From: Eptesicus fuscus
Taxonomy: Eukaryota > Chordata > Mammalia > Chiroptera > Vespertilionidae
Assembly (NCBI RefSeq): GCF_027574615.1
Contig: NC_072474.1
Span: 65,519,690 to 65,583,689, forward strand
DNA: 64,000 bases
Direction: 5' to 3'
A program made the position numbers and the translations under genes. The notes under the pieces are model-generated. The model had not been told where the DNA came from. It saw only the letters and a list, made by a program, of their open reading frames with translations, and made no database searches. This document shows positions 54,701 through 64,000 of the stretch, piece after piece. Numbering within the stretch: position 1 is the first letter of the stretch; every line of letters starts with the position of its first letter.

Positions 54701-57700
54701 TGGGGGGGGGAGCACCATTCAGCCTACTACAGTTGATTTCTGGAGGGTTGGTAATAATAATCTTTTTTTTTTTCTCCAGAGCTGGGTGCTATTCTCAGTT
54801 GTATTTAGTTTAAAAATTATGTCCAGACTGACTGAACTAGAATCTGCATTTTAACAAGATTCCCCAGGAGATTTATGTGTACACTAAAATTTGAAAAGCA
54901 CTGCTTAAGAAATATTTGAAGGTCATACCTTGTCATAACTCCATGAGTGAGTAGATAGGGTGACTGTTAGTGAAGGAAAGTAAGGAATCAGCAAGTGGGA
55001 AGGCAGCATATAAGACTTTATCAAACTTTTATAAGTTAAAGGAATGAAATTTTGATCCACAGGGACAAAAATTGTTAGTTCGAATGAACAAGTTTTTAGA
55101 ACAAGAGAAGAATGGTAGTGATATTTGGAGATAGATTGTCCCTTGTCTCTGGAACTATTCTCTGCAGGCATCTGTCCACTGCCCAGAGTCTCCCTGATCC
55201 AAGCACTGATGACAAGCTCCAGGTTCAGCCAAAATGTTCCACAAAGTTCAGCTCCTGCTATGTGTGAAATTTGATATGGACTGCTCTGTGAATTAACTGC
55301 CCAAATCTGTATCATTTGTTAGTCCAATATAATGGGCATGCCATTGTTATACCTATATTCTGAGTATTTGTATTTCTTCCTCTATCATCATAAGACCAAA
55401 AAAAAAAAAAAGTATAAGGGAGCCACTAAATTATTTGGCAGAAAAGTGGGTAAATCAGATTGGACACTCTTAGTGAAAATTCTTCTGCTCATAAAATTCA
55501 GAGCTTTCAAAACACTTTGGCCTCACATGAATTTTTAGCAGCTGTAGTGCTGACAATAACATAGTGAGCCTAGAAACTATCAAGGCCTTATTTGATGCCA
55601 GGCACTCTCTCCTAATGAGTTTTATGATCCCAAAAGTAACCCTCACAAAAGCCAAGAGGGAGGGAGGCACTTCACTGATGAGGAGACCACGGCCTTCTCT
55701 GCACACCTGATGCAGGTCACTTCTTTTTTGGGGCGTCTCTACCTCACTTGGCATCATCTGGTACTTTAATCACAAGTGAGTCTTGGAATCCTCACCAGTT
55801 CACCCATTCAGTATCTATTTATTGAGTACTAGGCAATGCGAATGAACTGGGAATATACATGCACTTTGAAGAAAGGTAGAGACAAAAGCATCAAGAAACT
55901 GAGCATTTGGCTCCTACACATACACGTACAGTTAGCAAACAGCAACCGTTTCCTGTATGAAATGACTAAAAGACTACCTTTTTCGTCCTCTCTACCTAGG
56001 ACTCTAACTTGTGAACTTCCATCTACTCCGTAACTTGCCCTCATTTTGGATGTTCTCTGCCAACTTCCATTTCTTACTCTAGTCTGGGCCAAAAATTAAT
56101 TCCTGGGTTTCATTGAGAAGGTTAAGATGGGGCTGTCTTGTACCTTGTTGTAGGAGTCATGTCAACGCTTTTGAGATCTAATGTTATTTCACATCTACAA
56201 AGGAAGTTTTTCCTTCATTACAATAAGCATAGACAGGTTTCTATGCAGGGTAGTTCAACTCTTCGCTTGCATTTGAAATTGTATATTCATTAAAAATATC
56301 TCCAATAATCAAACAGTCAGGCCCTTTGGGAGAGAATCAGAATGAAAGTATGAAATGCAGAGTAAAAGCCCCAAGCTTACTTTTAATCAATAATGTCATG
56401 GGTTTCCTTATTAAGCTAAGTAGAGCTGACCAGTGGTAACAAAATTATCTCATTTATATTTTGCCTATTCTCTCCCCCCGTCTTGATTTCAGAAAAGCAC
56501 CTGCCTCACACATTGTGTGCCTCAGAGCAAATTCAGTACGTGATATTTCTCTCCATCCTCCCATAACTATTGATAATGTTATAAAGTACAATGAAGCATG
56601 TAGTTGAAGAGGACATGATAAATGTTAGGGGGGAATCTCATGGGTTTTTAGTCCCCAAGTAAGCAAGTATTGATTTTAACTATCAATATGCAACATATAT
56701 TTCAGGTTCAAAACATTAGTACATTTCACTACAACACTCTAAAATTAAAATGATAGTACTTCATAAAATAGGTTTATGGGGTTGTAAATTGTGCCTTTTA
56801 TTACCTGAAATATCTGACCCACTTTTGGTTACTATATTCATTAAATACTGCAAAATCTGCTTTGCATAATTAATGCCAACTGAGCAAAGTAAAATATAAT
56901 TAAGGAATATGATCAAGAAAACGTAATTGCTGTAAACTCACAAAAGTTAAAATGTAATAATATCTTCCAGTTAAACATGTTTTGAATTTGTTCTTTTTTT
57001 TAATAACACTTGGACTAGAAGATTTTAAAAAAGCAAAACAAATAAAAAATAAAAGAGAAACACCAGATTTTATTTTTTAAAAATTAGTTTTTAAACTAGA
57101 TGTCTCTATCTGGCAACATTATGTTCCATTTATTGAAATATTTGATATATACTATCTTCTTATTTTCAATGTAAATGTAAAGTGACAGTATTTATGTTTA
57201 ATCTCTGTTTGACAAATACATTTACTTAATGGTCATACCAGATATTTCTGTAATAGAAAACACATTCTCCAAGTGGGACTTGAGTTTTCATGATAGCAAA
57301 CACCACTGCTTTAGAAATGAATTAAAAATCACTCTCTTGTTTAAAAAATCAAGATGAAAATGAACAACCTTAGCCCTTTACATTTTAAATGAAAGCCAAA
57401 TTAGAATATATTCACTTTAAAATGTAATAGTTTTGGAAATTATGTAAACATTTTTTGTGACCAGCTGCCACAATCTTTATCATTTTTTTCTCCTGAAACC
57501 AATTATTAAATGATGTTATCTTTAGTGAATACATGTCTTGCTTTTCTTTTATTTCCCAAGTGCTTTTAAGTTATCCTAGTCAACAAATGTACATGTACCA
57601 CTTTGAGTAATGGATGTGTTTTCCAATGTGATGTAAGAGGAAATAGTAAAACAAGACTTAATTCAGAACTTAAAAATTCCCTGGGGGTATAATTACTGGC

Positions 57701-58729
57701 TCTGAGAACTGACACGAGGTTGCACATCAGAGCCATAATGTGGATGGTGCCCATGAAGTTGTACAGAACACCGGTTGCATCACTGTCCATGACAACTCTA
57801 ACTAGTAGACACGTGGGATGCAGGCTCCAGGTGAGACTTAAAGTCCATGAACATTGAACAACAAATATTCCCAAGTATTAAATGAGTAAAAATCCATTCA
57901 TATTGTGCTCATTGTTCTGACACAGAAAAACAAATCTGACATGTTTCCTGTGGAAGTATTATTTGGAAACAGCGCCTGAAACCTGGCCAAGAACTAGATG
58001 AATGAGTGGGCATAGTACAGTTGTGACAGGCAGAATCGTTTGGAACATCATCAGCGAGTACCAGTTCCTGCTGATTCAAGGATCTGTGTTCTCTCTCACA
58101 CAATAGTGACTGTTTCGGGAATGATGAAAAACGAGAAACTGAGCATCATGTTATTAAACTGTTAACAGAAAGGAACAGAAAATTATTACATGCTAAAATG
58201 GTATGTCCTCAGTGGATAGAATCAGTGTCATACATTTGGAAGACTAATGGCATAGGTTTTATTATTAAAATATCCGTATAATATGAATGCAGAGAAATAC
58301 CATATAACAATAGTTGTAAAACTTTATTATATTTAACTGTCACTTGGGAAACCAGTTAAAATGCTTTCTGAGCCACACTCCCAGAGATTCTGGTTTAGAA
58401 GCTGGGAAGAGGCCTGGACTTTGCATTTTAATAAGTACCTACTCCAGAATTCCTAATTCCAGCAGTCTTCCTCTTCCATTTTCAAAAATCATTACTGTAA
58501 ACTGTAAACAAGTAGGACTTGCAGCACTGGTATTTCTGAGACATTTGAGAAAAATACAGATACCTCTCCATATACTATTTACTCTATGGGGTAAAGTTCA
58601 GACATGCCTAGATTTTTAAAATTCTACTGGTAATTGTGACTTACAACTGGGCTGAGAAACTTGCTTTTGCTATTTATTATTAAATGTTTGTAATAGTCAA
58701 CCTAATAGTTTAACTTAAGAGAAATAGTA
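54701..58729. other. Repeat-poor intronic DNA
   Basis: About 4 kb with no young transposon, unusually clean for this window. 55800-55850 has an L2-like scrap (TATCTATTTATTGAGTACTA). No exon with matching splice sites and a recognisable peptide was found. Confidence 0.4.
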
Positions 58730-58953
58730 GCCGAAACCGGTTTGGCTCAGTGGATAGAGCATCGGCCTGCGGACTCAAGGGTCCCGGGTTCGATTCCGGT
58801 CAAGGGCATGTACCTTGGTTGCGGGCACATCCCCAGTAGGGGGTGTGCAAGAGGCAGCTGATCGGTGTTTCTCTCTCATCGATGTTTCTAGCTCTCTATC
58901 CCTCTCTCTTCCTCTCTGTAAAAAATCAATTAAAAAAAAAAAGAGAAATAGTA
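58717..58953 (+). mobile_element. Young Ves-type SINE with 13-bp TSD
   Basis: Body 58730-58940 lies between AAGAGAAATAGTA copies at 58717-58729 and 58941-58953. Nearly intact: CGGTTTGGCTCAGTGGATAG A box, GGGTTCGATTCCGG B box, and a tail of AATCAATTAAAAAAAAAAA. Confidence 0.97.
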
Positions 58954-59159
58954 AAATGTCTTTCAATATTTAGACCATGTAACTAATAAATTACATATCA
59001 ATCCAACTCCATTAACATGTTTTAAAAGAATATCTTCATTATCTTGACCCCCTTCTCCAATTCATTCTCTCCCATTTGTCTTCAGTAAAAGGCCACACCA
59101 TCTCCCCTGTTGAAGAGAGACTGTTGAGGGAGTGGTGATGCGCGTGGGTTTGGAGGAAA

Positions 59160-59300
59160 CAGTCCTTGTTTGCCGCCCCATTTCTACTATTTCCTATCCA
59201 TGCAACACTGGACATGTTACCCAGGACCTCTATAATAATAAATTACCTCATAGATTATTGTGAGAATGAAATGAGATGATTTATGCAGTGTTTCATGCAA
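59160..59300 (+). repeat. MIR SINE
   Basis: ATCCATGCAACACTGGACAT, AAATTACCTCATAGATTATT, GTGAGAATGAAATGAGATGA match the MIR core and 3' portion. Confidence 0.7.
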
Positions 59301-59326
59301 CCCCTGGGCCTTTATGAGACTTTTTT

Positions 59327-59602
59327 AAAAAGTCAGCTCTTGCCCTAGCTGGTTTGGCTCAGTGAATAGAGTGTTGGCCTTTAGAGGGAAGGGTCCTGGG
59401 CTTAATTATGGTCAACGGCATGTACCTCGGGTGCATCTTGACCCCCACCCCTGATCGGGGTTCATGCGGGGAGGCAACCAATTGATGTGTCTCTCTCACA
59501 TCAATGCTTCTCTCTGTCTCTCCCTCTCCCTTCCACTCTCTCTAAAAATCAATGGGAAAATATCCTCGGGTGAAGATTAGCATCAACAAAAAAAGTCAGC
59601 TC
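59327..59602 (+). mobile_element. Ves-type SINE with 13-bp TSD
   Basis: Body 59340-59589 lies between AAAAAGTCAGCTC copies (59327-59339, 59590-59602). Head CCTAGCTGGTTTGGCTCAGT. The tail is longer than usual, ending GGGTGAAGATTAGCATCAAC AAAAA (shown with a break). Confidence 0.93.
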
Positions 59603-59701
59603 ATATTATCATTCTTAAATCTTGCTCTTCCCATAACTACTCAACATTTTCTTCCACTTGTTAATTAGCTCACGTATTAGCTACTTGTATCTATTCTTTT
59701 T

Positions 59702-59910
59702 TATATATAATCTATATTTTTATTGATTTCAGAGAGGCCTGGAGAGGGAGAGAAAGATAGAAACATCAATGACAAGAGAGCCTCATTGATCAGATGCCTC
59801 CTGCACGCCCCCTACTGAGAACTGAGCCTGCAACCTGGGCATGTGTCCTGACCAGGAATTGAACCATGACCTCCTGGTTCATAAGTCAATGCTCAACAGC
59901 CAATCACCTC
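59702..59910 (-). mobile_element. Ves-type SINE
   Basis: TATTTTTATTGATTTCAGAG tail side, ATGCCTCCTGCACGCCCCCT, CATGACCTCCTGGTTCATAA, degraded head CAATGCTCAACAGCCAATCA. Confidence 0.9.
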
Positions 59911-59989
59911 TTAACAAAAGATTACAATTAACTGAGTCCCCTGTTTTCAGGCTTGTTCCTCCTAGCTGCAGCCAGAGACATCCAACGTG

Positions 59990-60370
59990 CCTATCCCTCC
60001 CCAACTCCTTCAATGGCTAACTTCTGACCTTGAGATAAAGTCTGAACTTGCTAACATGACTTACAAGACCCTCCTTATTCTAGCTCCTGCCCAAGCCTTC
60101 AGGCTTGTCCCTTGCTATACCTCCATTCCACACTGAATATTTTTCATTCCTGGAATGTGCTAGACTCTCCTTTGTTTCTGGGTCTATAAACATGTATGTA
60201 TTCCTTCGGCCTAAAACACTTATCCATCTCCCCGCATCTCCTTTACTTTCCTCTGGAAGCTTATGTTCCTCTTTGGCTAAACTTGATTGCTTTTCTATGG
60301 ATGTGTCCCCTTCAAAATACACATCATATTTTACTGTGATCATGTCTTAATTTGAGTTATTTTTTATGCT
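59990..60370 (+). repeat. L2 LINE 3' end
   Basis: GATAAAGTCTGAACTTGCTA, ACTTACAAGACCCTCCTTAT, CATTCCTGGAATGTGCTAGA, CCTCTGGAAGCTTATGTTCC follow L2 in order. The open frame antisense to it (60080-60343) is an artefact. Confidence 0.82.
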
Positions 60371-60529
60371 GGGAGGGGTGTGGGTGTCTCTATAGTCCTC
60401 ACATGCATTACTTGACAACTGTGAATCCTAATACATTTAAAATATTTTGATGAAAATCCATAAAAATAAAATTAAGCATATTCTGGAATAGCTGGATGAC
60501 TATTTTAGTGTCTTTATTTTTGTTCATTT

Positions 60530-60725
60530 TTTATTGTAAAATACATATAACATAAAATGTTCCATCTAAACCATTTTGAGTGTACAGTTCAGTAGTATTA
60601 TATATATTCTTGTTGGTGCACAATCCTCATTCCCATTCATCTCCAGAATTCTTTTTGTCTTGCAAACTGAAACTGGATATCCATTACACAATAACTACCA
60701 ATTCCCTCCTCCCTCTAGCCTCTAG
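60530..60725 (-). repeat. Old L1M fragment
   Basis: TTATTGTAAAATACATATAA, ACCATTTTGAGTGTACAGTT, TTGTGCAC-like and CTTGCAAACTGAAACTGGAT correspond to the complement of ancient L1M 3' sequence. Confidence 0.75.
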
Positions 60726-60819
60726 AGTGAACCCTTGTACAGTGAACCCTTGCACACTTGGGGACTAGATCCTATAATTAATATGTTTGCAAGAAGTTAT
60801 ATTCAAACGTTAATTCTAT

Positions 60820-61040
60820 AACTTCTTAGCTGGGTAACCTTGGGCAAGTTACTGGATCTCTTTGAATCTCAGTTTTCTTATCTAAAAAGGGGGAATAATG
60901 ACAGTACTTACTTTATGCACTGCTGCTCAGCTTAAAGGATGTAATGTATATGCAGAATACTTAACCCATTATCAGACACAAGATAGATATATGCAGTCAG
61001 TTTAAGCTATAGCAATTAGCATTTATTGAATAAATGAGTG
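60820..61040 (+). repeat. MIR SINE
   Basis: AGCTGGGTAACCTTGGGCAA, TTGAATCTCAGTTTTCTTAT and AGGATGTAATGTATATGCAG give the complete MIR core order. Confidence 0.88.
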
Positions 61041-62915
61041 AATGCATAATAAAATTTATGGATATTCTAAAGGAACATTAATATCTATATTTTAGCTTTG
61101 GATGTAGATTAGCAGTGTTTCTATTTAAGGATAAGCATTCTGAAGAATATGAACACAAATTTTTTTTTTAAATCGCTGAACTAATGTACCTATATATTTA
61201 CTATTCTAATTGTTCTGGTTACATGTAATGAAAGGTGTCCAGTATATCCCTTGGATTTCTTTCATAAAAACAATAAAAACACAATGTGGGAGAAATGCTA
61301 TAGTTTCTTATTTATTAATGTATAGCAGTGACTACTGAGTTTCCATCGTCTGTTGGAGCAAAGAGGAGAGGTATGGGAGGCAGGGGAAGGGCCAAACTAA
61401 GGTGAAGCAGGAAACATAAGGGCCTTGGGACAATCTTGCCAACACAAACTAAGACTAAGCCTCTTGCTCTCTCCAGGTTCCATTCCTGTCCCTGAGGAGT
61501 CCAAGGGCATGTGTTTAGGGTTAGGGCAAGGGAGGAGGTGCTAAGTGAATCCAGGTGGAGTTTTTTTATGGCACACTGGCTTTTTCCCAGCGTAAGGTCT
61601 TGCTCACATACTTTCTACAGCTGCATTGCTGCTTAAATCACAGCTGGTGTGTTCTCTCTTGTCCAAGAATGGTTTGGACTATTCCTAGGACTTGATGTAA
61701 GTGATTTTAAAAGACTCTCTGAAAGATGCATTTTGATAATGAGAAAAAGAAATGAGACAAAAACAGAAGATTTCAATATGCTGGAATATCTAAACAATTG
61801 TAAATATAGTACCCAAATTTTACTAATTTTTTTCTTGCAGATCACTGAATCATTGACAAATTCAGAAAGAAGACATGCACAAGATAGAAAGAGATCAACC
61901 AAAAATATATATGCATATATTCATAGCCCACAATCACAGACAATAATGTGGTGAAGGTCTGGGGGAGAGGAGGCACAGGTAGGGTGGAGGGAGGCCAAGG
62001 CGGGGGGGGGGGAAGGGGAACATTTGTAATAGAGTCAACAATGAAATAAAAAGATAGGCTGCATAATATTCCAGAGAGAGCGCATTGTATTAGAGGTGGA
62101 AATCTAGTTTCCATGCTAACTCTGTCCTCATCTTACATGGCCATTGGTTATGTTATGTTCCATTTTTTTTTCCTATTCTTATGCCCTCTCATAGATCTTA
62201 TTTAGTCAAAAATATTTTAGTGAATTGAATCTTAGGTTTTTGAAGCTACACACTTATAAAAATCAGCTTTTCTTTATTTCTCTTGTCATGAATAACCATT
62301 AATAAAAAAACATTGAGTATACTGAATATTAATAAAAGACGAAGCAGGGTTCTTAAAGATCTTAATTATTGTATTTGAATACACCTGAAATGTTACTTTC
62401 ATAAAATGATAAATGTTATTATATATATTTCTATTGATCCACTACCAACTTAAATCATATTTTCTGAATTATTTAGAAAAAATATTTCAAACTTGAATTC
62501 ATGGAAGAAAAAAAAAAAAAAGACCTTTGTTGTCAATTCCAAGAAACCCAGTTCTGAAAAGTTTTCAAATGTTAGTGAAGGCTTTTCAGGTTACTTGAAT
62601 GCACCTGCTTGATCAGAGCTTCAACAAAGTATTTTCATTGGCAAATACGTAATTTATGAATAAATAAAAAGTTGGATCCCGAGGAACTGGAATAATAAGC
62701 TCCATGCCTTAAAGTCTTGGTGCAAAGGCTTGCATGCAGTTTCTCCCAAACTTTGCAAAATTAATTTCAGCAAGTCCAAGGGCCTGGGATACAAGGGGAT
62801 GACTGCATACAGAGGCCTTTTCACACATTGCTCCCCACAGCCAGCGGTTCTGTTCTATTAGCTCTCTTGGCAGTCCAGCAGGCCCTCAGGAGGGTCCTTG
62901 GTAAACTCCTTTCAG

Positions 62916-62918
<3 letters not shown>
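61041..62918. other. Unique DNA
   Basis: No gene seen. 61960-62055 ends in a polypurine/G-rich block (62000-62020) and GTCAACAATGAAATAAAAAG, which could be a small retrotransposon tail. Confidence 0.35.

Positions 62919-62955
<37 letters not shown>
62919..62955. repeat. (TG)n microsatellite
   Basis: 18 TG units, inside a GC-richer block. Confidence 0.97.
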
Positions 62956-62958
<3 letters not shown>

Positions 62959-64000
62959 GAGCCAGTGCTGGCTACCCATCCACCCCCAGAGAAAACGTTT
63001 CCCCTCGGATGAACAATCCTGCACTGTGAGTGTTCTGCAGGTGTCTCTGGGTGTCAGCTGGCCGCTGTTTATTATTGGTATGCTGTGTACAGGGAGGCCC
63101 AGCCGGCCATCAGTAACGACTCTCCGCAAACGGGTCAAGGAAATGAAAATAAAGCCTGTGCAGCAGGATCTTTTAGGGTCTGGGGTTTTGCTAGCAAACT
63201 CTGCCCGCGTTCCTCTTTAGGTGCTACTTTAAAATTGCTACTTGTTTGACTTGGCCCGGACTTCACATGGAGGGGCCGTGTGAGATATGCGGAGGGGGGG
63301 ACCGGCTGGAGGCAGGTGCGCTGCCTTTTCACTTGAGCGCTTCCCAGAAGAACACATCCTCTGCCTGGGTCAGAGGCATTTCTCTTCTTTAGAAGTTTGT
63401 TTGTATAGTTTGTTTTCCAAAAATGGGGCAAGGGAGGGCACTATTAAAGGCGTTAGGAATCCTTCCCATAATGTGGGATGATTTTGGGTTTCAAGTCTGT
63501 TAGAGGTGAGTAAAAAGAAACAAACATCTTGTAAAATTTGAAACCTTTTCCTCCTCCTCGGCTTACATTCCCAGTGACCCAATAATAGGAACGGAGCTTT
63601 CTTATCAAGATTGCTATGTGATGAGCTTCCACATACCATTTAATACACGAGAAGGCCACAGGTTTGAGGCTCGCTTGTAGTAAAGTATTTCAGGTTTAAC
63701 ATCTTAATTATAATATTCAAAACCAATGTCTGCTGAAGGAATTGCTGAGTGATAGAAGTCACTTAGCACAATTGTCTTATGGTGAATCAGCTTTGTGATC
63801 ATCTTTGCCATCTTTCCTGTAACGACCTCACTAGCTACTCTGGGAATGTCTGAACTGGTTCTCAGCGGTTAAGGAATTTCTCTCTGCCTGATGACCTATC
63901 TTATTCAAAATGACAACTTATACCATTTGAGAGGTTGCTATTTATTATATTCATGAAATCTATAATCAGTCATAAACATCTTCACTTACTCATTTGTTCT
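62956..64000. other. GC-richer unique block, then unique DNA
   Basis: 62800-63330 is GC-richer than its surroundings, free of recognisable transposons and contains CpGs. I see no supported exon: the open frames on both strands lack splice-site-bounded, recognisable peptides. It could be a conserved non-coding or regulatory element, but this is inference. Confidence 0.35.

Noticed and set aside
58730..58800. tRNA gene
   Set aside because: The A and B boxes belong to the tRNA-derived head of a Ves SINE; the sequence continues into the SINE body and A tail and has target-site duplications.
60080..60343. 87-codon minus-strand open frame
   Set aside because: Antisense to an L2 3' end that is readable along the same stretch.

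Overview
The window is eukaryotic nuclear DNA from a vespertilionid bat (Myotis, Eptesicus or Pipistrellus type). The evidence is the repeat content. There are fourteen short HeliBat-type Helitrons (5' TC with TATATAATAAAAG-like start, GTGCACTGGGCCTCTAG-like 3' end, A|T insertion sites), bat Ves-type tRNA-derived SINEs, a SPIN hAT cluster, a Tc1/mariner element of the DD36E (Incomer) type plus two MITEs derived from it, and bat L1 elements. The combination of abundant Helitrons and young DNA transposons in a mammal is known from vespertilionid bats.

Only one protein-coding segment is convincing: a 143-bp internal exon on the minus strand at 26777-26919. It has consensus splice sites on both sides, and I recognise its product as CFAP299 (C4orf22, a cilia and flagella associated protein). 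The other ~63.8 kb are most simply read as the two large introns around this exon. I see no promoter, RNA gene or operon-like structure. Almost all other open frames are chance frames in repeats.

Layout. 1-13 kb: unique AT-rich DNA with six Helitrons, a hAT MITE with a perfect 8-bp duplication, and three SINEs. 16.7-19.9 kb: two L1 3' ends; the second is split by a TA microsatellite, an 805-bp DD36E element and a Helitron. 20-28 kb: mostly unique DNA with a SINE, a GA microsatellite, a tail-to-tail Helitron pair and the CFAP299 exon. 28.7-32.6 kb: an old L1M carrying a young L1 with what looks like a 3' transduction, then a MaLR LTR and a Helitron. 33.4-37.9 kb: two near-identical inverted DD36E MITEs around a Helitron and a microsatellite, and a minus-strand L1 that has received a Helitron, a SINE, a class II solo LTR and seven telomere repeats. 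38-47 kb: old L2/MIR copies, two Helitrons, a mariner MITE and small L1 insertions. 48-53 kb: an old L1 split by a 3.36-kb internally deleted L1. 53-55 kb: MaLR LTRs, one carrying an unusual double SPIN insertion. 55-64 kb: a relatively repeat-poor stretch, three SINEs, an L2 fragment and a GC-richer unique block.

The genes do not form a functional system here. The interest lies in the transposon archaeology: precise nested insertions, target-site duplications that give an order of events, and several non-standard structures.
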